DNA of 64,000 nucleotides from an uncultured Selenomonadales bacterium (lineage in GTDB: Bacteria > Bacillota > Negativicutes > Selenomonadales > Selenomonadaceae). Positions 9,691-17,980 of the stretch are shown here, piece after piece. The position numbers and the translations under genes were made by a program. The notes under the pieces were generated by a model that saw nothing but the letters and a program-made list of their open reading frames with translations, did not search any database and had not been told where the DNA came from. The stretch spans positions 1 to 64,000 of the forward strand of contig CAMKFB010000004.1 of NCBI GenBank assembly GCA_946411735.1, given 5' to 3'. How positions within the stretch are numbered: the first letter of the stretch is position 1; each line of letters starts with the position of its first letter.

Positions 9691-11997
9691 ATGCAGAGTT
9701 TTGAGATTGAACTCGGCGGAAGGAAGTTGATCGTCGAGCACGGAAAAATGGCGAAGCAGGCGAACGGCGCCGTGCTCGTGCGCTACGGGGACTCCGCGGT
9801 GCTGGTGACGGCGACGATGTCGACCGCGCCGCGGGAGGGCATCGACTTTTTCCCGCTGACGGTCGACTACGAAGAAAAAATGTATTCGGCGGGGAAAATC
9901 CCGGGCGGCTTTATCAAACGCGAGGGGCGTCCGCCGCAGTCGGCGATCCTCCGCAGCCGGCTGATCGATCGCCCGCTCCGTCCGCTGTTCGATAAGGGAA
10001 TGCGCAACGACGTGCAGATCGTGGCGACGGTGCTGTGCTTCGATCAGGACAACGCGCCCGAGGTCGCGGGCATGTTCGGAGCGTCGTGTGCGCTGGCGAT
10101 ATCCGATATCCCGTGGGCGGGACCGATCGCGGGCGTGAGAGTCGGGCGAATCGGCGAGGATTTCATCATCAATCCGACGGTCGAGCAAACCGAGCAGTCC
10201 GATCTCGATCTGATGGTGGCGGGTTCGCGCGACGCGGTGATGATGGTCGAGGCGGGCGCGAACGAGTTATCCGAGGACATAATTCTCGACGCGATCCTGT
10301 TCGGTCACGAGGAGATCAAAAAATTGGTCGCGTTCCAAGATGAAATCATCGCGGCGGTCGGCAAGCCGAAGAAGGAAGTAAAATTATTCGCGGTCGATGA
10401 AGAGCTCGACAAGGCGGTGCGGGCGTTCGCGACGGAGAAAATCAACGTAGCGGTGCGCAATCCCGATAAACAGGCGCGCGACGAGGCAGTCAAGGCGGTG
10501 GGCGCGGCGACGGTCGAATACATTTCCGATCAAATGCATGAGCCGCCGCCGCCCGAAGTCGAGAAGGCAATCGGCAGCATCATTCACGACGTGACGAAGG
10601 AGATTGTCCGTCGAATGATCACGCATGAAAAAATTCGTCCCGATGGGCGCGGCTTGGAAGAAGTTCGACCGATCGAGTGTGAAGTCGGTTTGTTCGCGCG
10701 CACGCACGGCTCGGGGCTTTTCACGCGCGGTCAGACGCAGGTGCTGACGATCACCACACTCGGCGCGATCGGCGATGAGCAGATCGTTGACGGGTTGGAA
10801 CCGGAGTATACGAAACATTACTTGCATCAGTACAATTTCCCGGGCTACAGCGTGGGCGAGGCGCGTCCGATGCGGAGCCCCGGGCGTCGAGAGATCGGGC
10901 ATGGGGCGTTGGCGGAGCGCGCGCTCGAGCGGATGATCCCGTCGATCGAAGATTTTCCGTATACGATCCGACTGGTCTCTGAGGTACTCGAATCAAACGG
11001 CTCGAGTTCGATGGGGAGCGTTTGCGGCTCGACGCTGTCATTGATGAACGCGGGCGTGAAGATCAAGCGACCGGTTTCGGGCGTGGCGATGGGGCTGGTC
11101 AAAGACGGCGACGCGCACACGATTTTGACGGACATTCAGGGCATGGAGGATGCGCTCGGCGACATGGATTTCAAGGTGGCCGGCACGACCGAGGGCATCA
11201 CGGCAATCCAGATGGATATCAAGGTGGCGGGCATCGATCGGGAGATTTTGTCGGACGCGCTTGCTCAAGCGAAACGCGGTCGGGCGTTCATCCTATCGAA
11301 AATGCTCGAGACGATCAGCGAGCCCGCGCCCGATCTGTCGCCGTACGCGCCGCGCGTCAAGATTATCAAGATTGACGTCGACAAGATTCGTGAGGTCATC
11401 GGTCCGGGCGGCAAGATGGTCAACAAGATTATCGATGAGACGGGCGTGCAGATTGACATTCACGACGACGGTAACATTTTCGTGACTTCGCCCGATCTCG
11501 AGTCGATTGACAAGGCGCTCAAGATGATTGAGAACATCGTGCACGAGATTACGGTGGGCGAGGTGTTCAATGCGACGGTGGTGCGGATTATCAACATCGG
11601 CGCGTTCGTCGAGCTTTTGCCCGGGCGCGAGGCGCTCTGCCACATATCGCAACTGGCGCGGCGGCGCGTGGAGAAGGTTGAGGATGTGGTGAAAATCGGC
11701 GACACGCTTGAGGTGAAGGTGACGGAGATCGACGACAAGGGGCGGATCAACGTAAGTCACAGCGCGCTGATGGAGCCGACGGTCGGCGAAGGCGGAGGCA
11801 ATCGTTCGCCGAGACCGAGCGGCGGCGGAGCTCCGCGCGGAGGAAGCGGCGGCGGTCGACCGAGCGGCAGCGGCGGAGGCAATCGTCCGCCGAGATCGAG
11901 CGGCGGCAGCAATTCATTCGGCAATCGGTTGGCGGATCGGTTCAATCGTAGCGAGCGCGGCGAAGGACGGCGCGGCGGAGATCGGCGTCGGAGTTAA
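9691..11997 (+). CDS. pnp: Polyribonucleotide nucleotidyltransferase (PNPase)
   Basis: PNPase degrades RNA 3'-to-5' by phosphorolysis. The protein has 768 residues. Two RNase PH domains flank a helical domain, and the second contains the catalytic aspartate region ([18 protein letters not shown]). A KH domain (about 552-612, [12 protein letters not shown]) and an S1 domain (about 620-690) follow. The last 70 or so residues are an unusual low-complexity tail of Gly, Arg, Ser and Pro ending in basic residues, likely an extra RNA-binding tail. ATG 9691 has TTGGAGG at 9675-9681. Confidence 0.97.
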   Translation: MQSFEIELGGRKLIVEHGKMAKQANGAVLVRYGDSAVLVTATMSTAPREGIDFFPLTVDYEEKMYSAGKIPGGFIKREGRPPQSAILRSRLIDRPLRPLFDKGMRNDVQIVATVLCFDQDNAPEVAGMFGASCALAISDIPWAGPIAGVRVGRIGEDFIINPTVEQTEQSDLDLMVAGSRDAVMMVEAGANELSEDIILDAILFGHEEIKKLVAFQDEIIAAVGKPKKEVKLFAVDEELDKAVRAFATEKINVAVRNPDKQARDEAVKAVGAATVEYISDQMHEPPPPEVEKAIGSIIHDVTKEIVRRMITHEKIRPDGRGLEEVRPIECEVGLFARTHGSGLFTRGQTQVLTITTLGAIGDEQIVDGLEPEYTKHYLHQYNFPGYSVGEARPMRSPGRREIGHGALAERALERMIPSIEDFPYTIRLVSEVLESNGSSSMGSVCGSTLSLMNAGVKIKRPVSGVAMGLVKDGDAHTILTDIQGMEDALGDMDFKVAGTTEGITAIQMDIKVAGIDREILSDALAQAKRGRAFILSKMLETISEPAPDLSPYAPRVKIIKIDVDKIREVIGPGGKMVNKIIDETGVQIDIHDDGNIFVTSPDLESIDKALKMIENIVHEITVGEVFNATVVRIINIGAFVELLPGREALCHISQLARRRVEKVEDVVKIGDTLEVKVTEIDDKGRINVSHSALMEPTVGEGGGNRSPRPSGGGAPRGGSGGGRPSGSGGGNRPPRSSGGSNSFGNRLADRFNRSERGEGRRGGDRRRS

Positions 11998-12014
11998 AGG
12001 GGGCAATCAAAAAA

Positions 12015-12395
12015 ATGTCGACGATGGACAGATTTATGACGATGCTCGAGCGCGGGCGGATCGTGACGGACGAAGGCAGCGTGAGTCTGACGGCGCAAAT
12101 CAAATACGATTTCCTCGCGGCAGTGCACACGATGGAGCAGATTGAAAACCTGCAGAAAACGATAGAGACGCGGCGGAAGAAACGTGAGGCGTTGCGCGAA
12201 AAGATAGCGACGAGCTGTTTCAACGCGCTGAAGGTGCTCGAGGATCGGGAGAAGCTCAAGGATGTGAAGAGTCTGGACGCGGCGCTGCGGGTGCTCGGGG
12301 AGTGCCGGACGGAGATGATCAAGCTGGCGAGCGCGGATCACGAGGACGACAAGCTTGGCAAAGAAATACAGGACGGCGTGAGCGCGGGGCGTTGA
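12015..12395 (+). CDS. Small hypothetical helical protein
   Basis: A 126-residue protein of unknown family. It is highly charged and predicted helical, with a likely coiled coil at about residues 35-75 (QIENLQKTIETRRKKREALR). There is no signal peptide, membrane segment or catalytic motif. ATG 12015 is preceded by AAGGGGG, 17 bp after pnp, so it is probably co-transcribed with pnp. A further gene follows 18 bp downstream. Confidence 0.65.
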   Translation: MSTMDRFMTMLERGRIVTDEGSVSLTAQIKYDFLAAVHTMEQIENLQKTIETRRKKREALREKIATSCFNALKVLEDREKLKDVKSLDAALRVLGECRTEMIKLASADHEDDKLGKEIQDGVSAGR

Positions 12396-12413
12396 TCGAT
12401 CGGAGTGACGAAA

Positions 12414-12902
12414 ATGTTTCGAGAGATGAGGCGCAAGCGTCAACAGCTGACGGAGGCTGAAGCGCGTCAAATAATGGCGGCGGGGACTTCGGGGGTGTTG
12501 GCGTTGAGCGGCGACGACGGATATAACTATGCGGTGCCGATCTCGTATGCGCTCGAGGGTGATAAAATTTATTTCCACTCCGCGCGGAGCGGTCATAAGC
12601 TCGATGCGATGAGGCGCAACGATCGAGTGTCGTTTTGCGTGATCGATCGCGACGAGATCGTGCCGGAGGAGTTCACGACGTATTTTCGGAGCGCGATCGC
12701 CTTCGGTCGGATCAGGATTGTCGAGGATGATGCCGATCCCGAAAAGCGGCGCGGGCTGGAGCTGTTGGCGGCAAAATATTCGCCGGCGATCGACATCGAC
12801 GCTCGAGAGAAGGAACTGTTGAAGATGAAGGCGTGCGTGGTGCCGGTACTCGAGATCGAACATCTCACCGGCAAGGCTGCCAAAGAATTGATCTCCAAAT
12901 AA
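12414..12902 (+). CDS. Pyridoxamine 5'-phosphate oxidase-family flavoprotein (NimA-like)
   Basis: The protein has 162 residues and belongs to the split-barrel FMN-binding family that includes NimA-type 5-nitroimidazole reductases and pyridoxamine-phosphate oxidase-like proteins. Typical blocks are the basic start MFREMRRKRQQL, GTSGVLALSGDDGYNYAVPISYAL, KIYFHSARSGHKLDAMRRNDRVSFCVI and a C-terminal IEHLTGKAAKE. ATG 12414 is favoured over GTG 12405 by the position of GGAG at 12402-12405. Its in vivo substrate is unknown. Contains one copy of the TCCGCGCGGA palindrome, encoding SAR. Confidence 0.82.
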   Translation: MFREMRRKRQQLTEAEARQIMAAGTSGVLALSGDDGYNYAVPISYALEGDKIYFHSARSGHKLDAMRRNDRVSFCVIDRDEIVPEEFTTYFRSAIAFGRIRIVEDDADPEKRRGLELLAAKYSPAIDIDAREKELLKMKACVVPVLEIEHLTGKAAKELISK

Positions 12903-12922
12903 TATTTGAGGCAATAAAAAAT

Positions 12923-12947
12923 GGCGGGGCAACCGCCTTCTTTTTTT
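12923..12947 (+). terminator. Intrinsic terminator after the NimA-like gene
   Basis: Stem GGCGG-GGCAA-CCGCC (12923-12937), then TTCTTTTTTT. It ends the pnp operon and abuts the C-rich end of intergenic element 2. Confidence 0.8.
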
Positions 12948-12948
12948 C

Positions 12949-13157
12949 TCCCGCCCACCCACCCCTAAAAGACTACGTCTTTTGAAACAAAGTTGGTTGT
13001 GCGCCGCGCTCGACGGGCGCAAGATGATACGGCTTCGCGCAGGAACGTGGGGCGCCGCCGACGCAGGGTGGGGCAACGGTCTCAGTTGGGCGCCGCACTC
13101 TACGGGTGGGAGCGTCGGCGGCGCCCCATATAACAGCGCCCAAGCGGGCAGGAAAAA
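12949..13157. repeat. Intergenic element 2 (between convergent NimA-like and ilvB genes)
   Basis: The element runs from the C-rich end CCCGCCCACCCACCCC (12950-12965, a G-quadruplex motif on the minus strand) to the ilvB stop codon. Inside are a hairpin AAAAGAC-TAC-GTCTTTT (12967-12983) and a perfect 16-bp inverted repeat GGGGCGCCGCCGACGC (13049-13064) / (13112-13127). The right end GGAAAAATTATTT supplies the TAA of ilvB. No coding potential is credible. Confidence 0.75.
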
Positions 13158-14822
13158 TTATTTGAAGTCGACGAACTCGTTGAGCTTGGCGCCGCCCTTG
13201 ATCATCGGCTCGACGAAACTGCGCCGAACATTCATCACGATCACACGCGGATGATCCGCATCGTCGAGCGCCTTTGAAAACGCATGAGCGAAATCCTCTT
13301 GCGACGCAACCGTCTCCGCTTTGATCCCGAAACTCTCCGCGTACTTGGCGTAATCCATCGGATAATCCAATTCGCAAGCGATATAGCGCTCATCGTAAAA
13401 AACTTTCTGCAGCTGACGAATCATGCCAAGCCCCGTGTTGTTGACGATGATCGAGATAAGCGGCAGCCCCAGCCGCGCGATCGTGTAAAATTCATTGCCG
13501 GTCATTTTGATGCCGCCGTCGCCGCTGATCGATACCACTCGACGTCGATTGCCGAACGCCATTTGCGCACCCATCGCCGCCGGCAAGCCGAAGCCCATCG
13601 TTCCCAGCCCGCCGCTCGTCAGCCACGTCCGCGGCTCCTCGATCCGAAGGTGCAGCGCCGCCCACATCTGATGCTGACCGACGTCCGTCGCGAACGCAAA
13701 TTTTTTGCCCGCCGTCATTTTCGCGATCTGATTCATCGCCCACGGCACCGTCAAACGATCCACTTCATAGTCGTAATCGTACTCGTCAAGCCACTCGTCA
13801 ATCTGCCGCCACCAATCGTCACGCGTCGTCGAGCCCTCTCGCTTCATCAGCAGGTTGAGGATCGTTTTCATATCGCCCGCCAGCCCGAGACTGTTGGCAA
13901 CGTTCTTGTCGATCTCCGCGGGGTCGATGTCGATGTGGATGAACTTCCGATTGCTCGTGTACTTCGACAGATTTCCCGTCTGTCGATCGCCGAACCGACT
14001 GCCGATCGCTATCACCAAATCCGCATTGGCTATCGCGTGATTCGCCGCCTTCTTGCCGTGCATTCCCGCAAAACCCAAATTATGACTGTGCGAGCGCGGC
14101 ACCGCTCCCAGCCCCATCAAAGTCTGCACCACAGGCAGATCGAATTTCTCCACGAAGGCGGTGATCTCTTTAGAGGCGTTGGCGGCTATCGCTCCTCCGC
14201 CCACTATCACTGCCGGTCGCTCCGCGCGGATGATCTCGTCATACGCCTCCGCCACGCAGATCAGAAAATCCGGATCGGGCTTGCCGATCGGTTGTTCACT
14301 CGAGCGTTGCGGACGATAATCGACCGGCGCAAAGAATAAATCGCGCGGGATGTCGACCAGCACCGGTCCGCGCCGACCGTTCATCGCGATCTCGAACGCT
14401 TGACGGATCGTCGGCACCAACAGCCGCGCGTCCTTAACCTTGAAATTATGTTTCGTGACGGGCATGGTGATGTCGAGAATGTCCGTCTCTTGAAAGGCGT
14501 CGCGCCCGAGCAGCGTCGTGTCGACCTGACCGGTGATCGCAACGATCGGAATCGAATCCATAAACGCGGTCGCAATACCCGTCACCAAATTCGTCGCGCC
14601 CGGTCCCGATGTGGCTATGCACACTCCCACCTTGCCGCTCGCTCGAGCGTAGCCGTCGGCGGCGTGCGCGGCGTTCTGCTCGTGCGTCACGAGTATCTGA
14701 TTGATCGATCGGTCGTCGTAAAGCGCATCGTAGAGCGGCAGAATCATCCCGCCCGGGTAACCGAAAATCGTGTCGACGCCCTGCTCCTTGAGACACGCGA
14801 CGACCGCTTGAGCTCCTGTCAT
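13158..14822 (-). CDS. ilvB: Acetolactate synthase, large (catalytic) subunit
   Basis: A thiamine-diphosphate enzyme making acetolactate or acetohydroxybutyrate, the first common step of valine, leucine and isoleucine synthesis. The protein has 554 residues. The ThDP-activating glutamate is E48 (THEQNAAHAADGYAR), and the ThDP/Mg motif GDGGIKMTGNEF ends in IIVNN. ATG 14822 has GGGAGTGAT upstream. No ilvN regulatory subunit is adjacent. It is the last gene of a four-gene operon (leuB, DUF3298 protein, Uma2, ilvB) with gaps of 13-15 bp, and its stop lies in the end of an intergenic element. Confidence 0.93.
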   Translation of the reverse strand: MTGAQAVVACLKEQGVDTIFGYPGGMILPLYDALYDDRSINQILVTHEQNAAHAADGYARASGKVGVCIATSGPGATNLVTGIATAFMDSIPIVAITGQVDTTLLGRDAFQETDILDITMPVTKHNFKVKDARLLVPTIRQAFEIAMNGRRGPVLVDIPRDLFFAPVDYRPQRSSEQPIGKPDPDFLICVAEAYDEIIRAERPAVIVGGGAIAANASKEITAFVEKFDLPVVQTLMGLGAVPRSHSHNLGFAGMHGKKAANHAIANADLVIAIGSRFGDRQTGNLSKYTSNRKFIHIDIDPAEIDKNVANSLGLAGDMKTILNLLMKREGSTTRDDWWRQIDEWLDEYDYDYEVDRLTVPWAMNQIAKMTAGKKFAFATDVGQHQMWAALHLRIEEPRTWLTSGGLGTMGFGLPAAMGAQMAFGNRRRVVSISGDGGIKMTGNEFYTIARLGLPLISIIVNNTGLGMIRQLQKVFYDERYIACELDYPMDYAKYAESFGIKAETVASQEDFAHAFSKALDDADHPRVIVMNVRRSFVEPMIKGGAKLNEFVDFK

Positions 14823-14835
14823 TTAATCACTCCCA

Positions 14836-15417
14836 TCAGTGGACGTTCCACCACGTTTTGAACACACGGTGAATGTTGACGCTGAGATCGGGCAGGATCG
14901 ACACATTGATCTCCGTCTTGACCTCGGCCCGCTCATAATCCTCAAGCAACGCAAGATCATTTTCATCGTAATCGTGGTACACATCGTCGATCTCGAGCGC
15001 GCCGTCGACAAGTTTATGAACGAAAATATTTTTCGCCCTCCACTCGACAATCCAATATTCCTTGACGCCGCTGCGCGCATATATCTCTTTTTTCTTGGTG
15101 AAGTCGCGCTTGGCAGTCGACGGCGAAAGAATCTCAACGACGAGATCGGGCGTGCCATGAATCTTTCCGTCGGCTCCGAGCTTGGCGAAGTCGCAAATGA
15201 CGCTCAGATCGGGACGAAAAGTATTCTCCTCCGTCAGACAAACGTCGCAATCCTGAACCACAAGCCCGTTCTCATGCTCATGAAAATAATGATCAAAAAT
15301 CGTAAACAATCTGCCTGCCACAATGTTATGATCGTAAGCCGCCGACGCCGCCATGTACTTCACACCTTCAATGATCTCATATCGATCGTTGGGCTCGACA
15401 TAAGTTGCCTCCAACAT
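14836..15417 (-). CDS. Uma2-family (DUF820) putative endonuclease-fold protein
   Basis: The protein has 193 residues. Uma2 proteins adopt a PD-(D/E)XK nuclease-like fold, but their function is largely unknown. The family core is visible: PDLSVICD, then TPDLVVEILSPSTAKRDFTKKKEIYARSGVKEYWIVE (D/E and K residues of the predicted active site). ATG 15417 has AAGGAGTGATT upstream. It is wedged between a DUF3298 gene and ilvB with gaps of 14 and 13 bp. A second Uma2 gene in this window sits directly behind ilvA, also a branched-chain amino-acid gene. Confidence 0.85.
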   Translation of the reverse strand: MLEATYVEPNDRYEIIEGVKYMAASAAYDHNIVAGRLFTIFDHYFHEHENGLVVQDCDVCLTEENTFRPDLSVICDFAKLGADGKIHGTPDLVVEILSPSTAKRDFTKKKEIYARSGVKEYWIVEWRAKNIFVHKLVDGALEIDDVYHDYDENDLALLEDYERAEVKTEINVSILPDLSVNIHRVFKTWWNVH

Positions 15418-15431
15418 GTCAATCACTCCTT

Positions 15432-16643
15432 TCAACCGAATGAAAATGTCCCGTCCGAGTTCACCGCACCGAAATGGCTGTTCATATCGCCCACCGGCAT
15501 CGAGCTGTCGAAACGAATATCGTTCGGGTTTGTCATTATCCACCACTCGAGATCGTCATCCGCGCTCTCGTTATCCGTCATATGCAACAACGTGTACGGC
15601 AGCCGATCGTACACCTCGAGTTCGCCGTCGAGTTTGAACACCGTCAGGCAGCCGCCCTCGACCGCGCTGAATCCGTCCGCCTCCGCTATGCCGTCCACAT
15701 ACAAATAATTTTTGCCGTCCGCCGTCCGAACGTACGTCGGCATGTGCGCGTTGCGAACCGCCGCCGTTACCTCTTGCCCGTTGAGCTTCACCGTGAACGT
15801 CTCTTGCTCCCCGTAGACGTCGAGCAGCGCTCGCCGACCGTTAAGCTCGATCACCGTCGGATGATAAAAGCCCAGCGTCTGCGCGAACGCCGCCGGCGCT
15901 TGGCGGTACTTCGTTTTGAACAGCGCCGGCTGCTCGTTGAACAGGATCGTCGTCATCATCATGCCCGATGCGTACGGCGCGATCACGTACGGATTGAAGA
16001 TGAACGTCACGCCGCGCGGCTCGATCACAAAGTTGAGCGTGTCCTCAGACACCAACTTTACGATCTTCTCGTCAAGGTTCTCGAAAAAATACCTGTCGTC
16101 ATAATCCGCGCGGAGCCGATTGATAATCGCATTGATCAATTCATTGGCGTTGGTGCTCACGTCCGATATCTTGAGCCGCTTGCCCGTCTCGACGTCGAAA
16201 TTCACGCCCTGCCAGCCGTACATCCCATGCGCGCCGCCAAGATAATCCGATCCGTCGTCGACCACGCTGAACACTACAGAATCCGCGCGCCGAACCAGCA
16301 GATCGCCCTTGGAGTAATACGCATGAAAATACTCACCCATCTGACTACGCTGCTCCCGCGCCTGCGCGACCGCTCGATCTCGAAACGTCATCGCTTGGCG
16401 CGTCAAGGTCGTGTTGTATTCGACCAACGCTCGCTCCAATTGCGGATAGCGCGCCCTCAAATCGCTCGGCAGCCCCAACGTCGTGTAATTCTGATTCAAC
16501 AGCGCAACGTTATCGGTGTCGAATGCCGTCCTCGAATATACTTTTTTCGAGAAGCCGCCGATCGCCTCGACCGCTTTCGCCTCCGCTCCCGCGCTCATCA
16601 AAACTATCAACAGCGCCGCCAATATAAATTTTATTTTGCCCAC
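15432..16643 (-). CDS. Secreted DUF3298 (RsiV-like) domain protein
   Basis: The protein has 403 residues and starts with a signal peptide (about 1-22, ALLIVLMSAGAEA). The middle region has SVVDDGSDYLGGAHGMYGWQGVNFDVETGKRL, the hallmark of the DUF3298 domain found with DUF4163 in RsiV-type extracytoplasmic anti-sigma factors. No transmembrane anchor or sigma factor is adjacent, so it is probably periplasmic. The rest (about 240-403) is not recognised. The start is GTG 16643, 15 bp after leuB. It is in the same operon as leuB and ilvB for no obvious reason. Confidence 0.7.
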   Translation of the reverse strand: MGKIKFILAALLIVLMSAGAEAKAVEAIGGFSKKVYSRTAFDTDNVALLNQNYTTLGLPSDLRARYPQLERALVEYNTTLTRQAMTFRDRAVAQAREQRSQMGEYFHAYYSKGDLLVRRADSVVFSVVDDGSDYLGGAHGMYGWQGVNFDVETGKRLKISDVSTNANELINAIINRLRADYDDRYFFENLDEKIVKLVSEDTLNFVIEPRGVTFIFNPYVIAPYASGMMMTTILFNEQPALFKTKYRQAPAAFAQTLGFYHPTVIELNGRRALLDVYGEQETFTVKLNGQEVTAAVRNAHMPTYVRTADGKNYLYVDGIAEADGFSAVEGGCLTVFKLDGELEVYDRLPYTLLHMTDNESADDDLEWWIMTNPNDIRFDSSMPVGDMNSHFGAVNSDGTFSFG

Positions 16644-16658
16644 TTCGCTCGCCGCCTC

Positions 16659-17723
16659 TCACAAACGCTCAATTATTTTCCCGGTGATCTCGACCGTCCC
16701 GAGTTTGACCGTGCCCTCCGAATAAATGTCCGCCGTTCGATATCCGTCCGCCAGCGTCCGCTCCACCGCCGCCTCGATCGCTCGCGCCGCCGACTCCGCG
16801 CGCAACGAATATCGCAACAGCATCGCCGCCGACAGGATCGTCCCCATCGGATTGGCAACGTTGAGCCCCGCTATGTCCGGCGCGGAGCCGTGGATCGGCT
16901 CGTACAAACTCGTCTGCTCGCCTATCGACGCCGACGGCATCAGCCCGATCGACCCGCCGATTACCGCCGCCTCGTCCGACAAGATGTCGCCGAACAAATT
17001 CCCCGTCACGATCACGTCGAACTGCTTCGGATTGACCGCCAGTTGCATCGCGCAATTGTCAACGTACAAATGGTTGAGCGCCACATCCGCATATTCCGCG
17101 CGGAGCCGCTCGACCGTCCGACGCCACAATCGACTCGTCGCCAACACGTTCGCCTTGTCCACCGACGTCAACTTGCCTCGACGAAGACGCGCCGTCTCGA
17201 ATGCCAACCGCGTGATCCTCTCGACCTCCGGCACAGAATAATTCTCCAAGTCCCACGCCCGCTCCGCGCCGTCTTTGATCTCCGACTCGCATCGATCGCC
17301 AAAATAGATCCCGCCGACCAACTCCCGCACGATCACCAAGTCGACCCCGCCGACCAGCTCCGCCTTCAACGGCGAATTGTCCGTCAGCGCGTCGAGCACT
17401 TTCACCGGTCGAAGGTTCGCGTACAGCCCCAGCCCTTTGCGCAAGCCCAGGATCGCCCGCTCCGGTCGATGCGCCGCATCCACGCCGTCCCACTTCGTGC
17501 CGCCCACCGCTCCGAATAAGACCGCATCCGCTTTCTTGCACGCCTCGAGCGTCGAAGCGGGAAGCGGCTCGCCGTATTTGTCGTAAGCGGTGCCGCCCGC
17601 GTCATGCGTTTCGTACTCAAGCCCGAGCGAAAATTTTTTGTCGACCGCCTTGAGTACCTCGACCGCGCCGTCGGTGATCTCGCGTCCGATCCCGTCGCCG
17701 GGGATCACCACTATCTTTTTCAT
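16659..17723 (-). CDS. leuB: 3-isopropylmalate dehydrogenase
   Basis: LeuB oxidatively decarboxylates 3-isopropylmalate with NAD+, the third step of leucine synthesis. The protein has 354 residues. Substrate-binding RKGLGLYANLRPVKV, metal/substrate block NLFGDILSDEAAVIGGS, and the NAD loop EPIHGSAPDIAG are all intact. ATG 17723 has GGAGG upstream; the longer open frame is not supported. It heads the operon leuB, DUF3298 protein, Uma2, ilvB and has a well-formed promoter at 17758-17786. Confidence 0.96.
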   Translation of the reverse strand: MKKIVVIPGDGIGREITDGAVEVLKAVDKKFSLGLEYETHDAGGTAYDKYGEPLPASTLEACKKADAVLFGAVGGTKWDGVDAAHRPERAILGLRKGLGLYANLRPVKVLDALTDNSPLKAELVGGVDLVIVRELVGGIYFGDRCESEIKDGAERAWDLENYSVPEVERITRLAFETARLRRGKLTSVDKANVLATSRLWRRTVERLRAEYADVALNHLYVDNCAMQLAVNPKQFDVIVTGNLFGDILSDEAAVIGGSIGLMPSASIGEQTSLYEPIHGSAPDIAGLNVANPMGTILSAAMLLRYSLRAESAARAIEAAVERTLADGYRTADIYSEGTVKLGTVEITGKIIERL

Positions 17724-17757
17724 GCCATCAGCCTCCGTCGTTTGTATTTGCGCATCA

Positions 17758-17786
17758 ATTCTAATCCAAAAAAAAAATGCCGTCAA
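17758..17786 (-). promoter_or_regulatory. Promoter of the leuB operon
   Basis: On the minus strand, TTGACG (17786-17781), a 17-bp spacer containing a ten-T run, and TAGAAT (17763-17758), 35 bp before the leuB ATG. No T-box or leader peptide was seen between it and leuB. Confidence 0.75.
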
Positions 17787-17865
17787 ACGACAAATCTATA
17801 GCGCGCCGGATCTGCGACATCGCGAGCGCGATCATCGAATTCATCTTCGGTTAAACGCTGCGAAA

Positions 17866-17890
17866 GCCGGTTAATTCCCAGTTAATCGGC
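17866..17890 (-). terminator. Stem-loop downstream of the MmeI-like gene (weak terminator)
   Basis: Arms GCCGGTTAA (17866-17874) and TTAATCGGC (17882-17890) form a 9-bp stem with one wobble. On the minus strand only three T follow, so termination would be weak. The remaining 250-bp spacer between the MmeI-like gene and leuB shows only the leuB promoter. Confidence 0.4.
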
Positions 17891-17980
17891 TCCCGACAAA
17901 TTTTGGCAACCCCACAATTTTGGAGGAAGTCGGCACCCGGTTCGGTCGTCGCTTCTTATTATGTCTGCAGGCAAATTCTA

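Noticed and set aside
15474-17519. A 681-codon plus-strand open frame across the leuB/DUF3298 region
   Set aside because: It is antisense to two clear genes, is Arg/His-rich with no family match and no ribosome site. Long antisense frames are common here because of GC and codon bias.
17724-17980. T-box or leucine leader ahead of leuB
   Set aside because: Only about 35 bp separate the promoter from leuB, and no T-box sequence or Leu-rich leader ORF is present.
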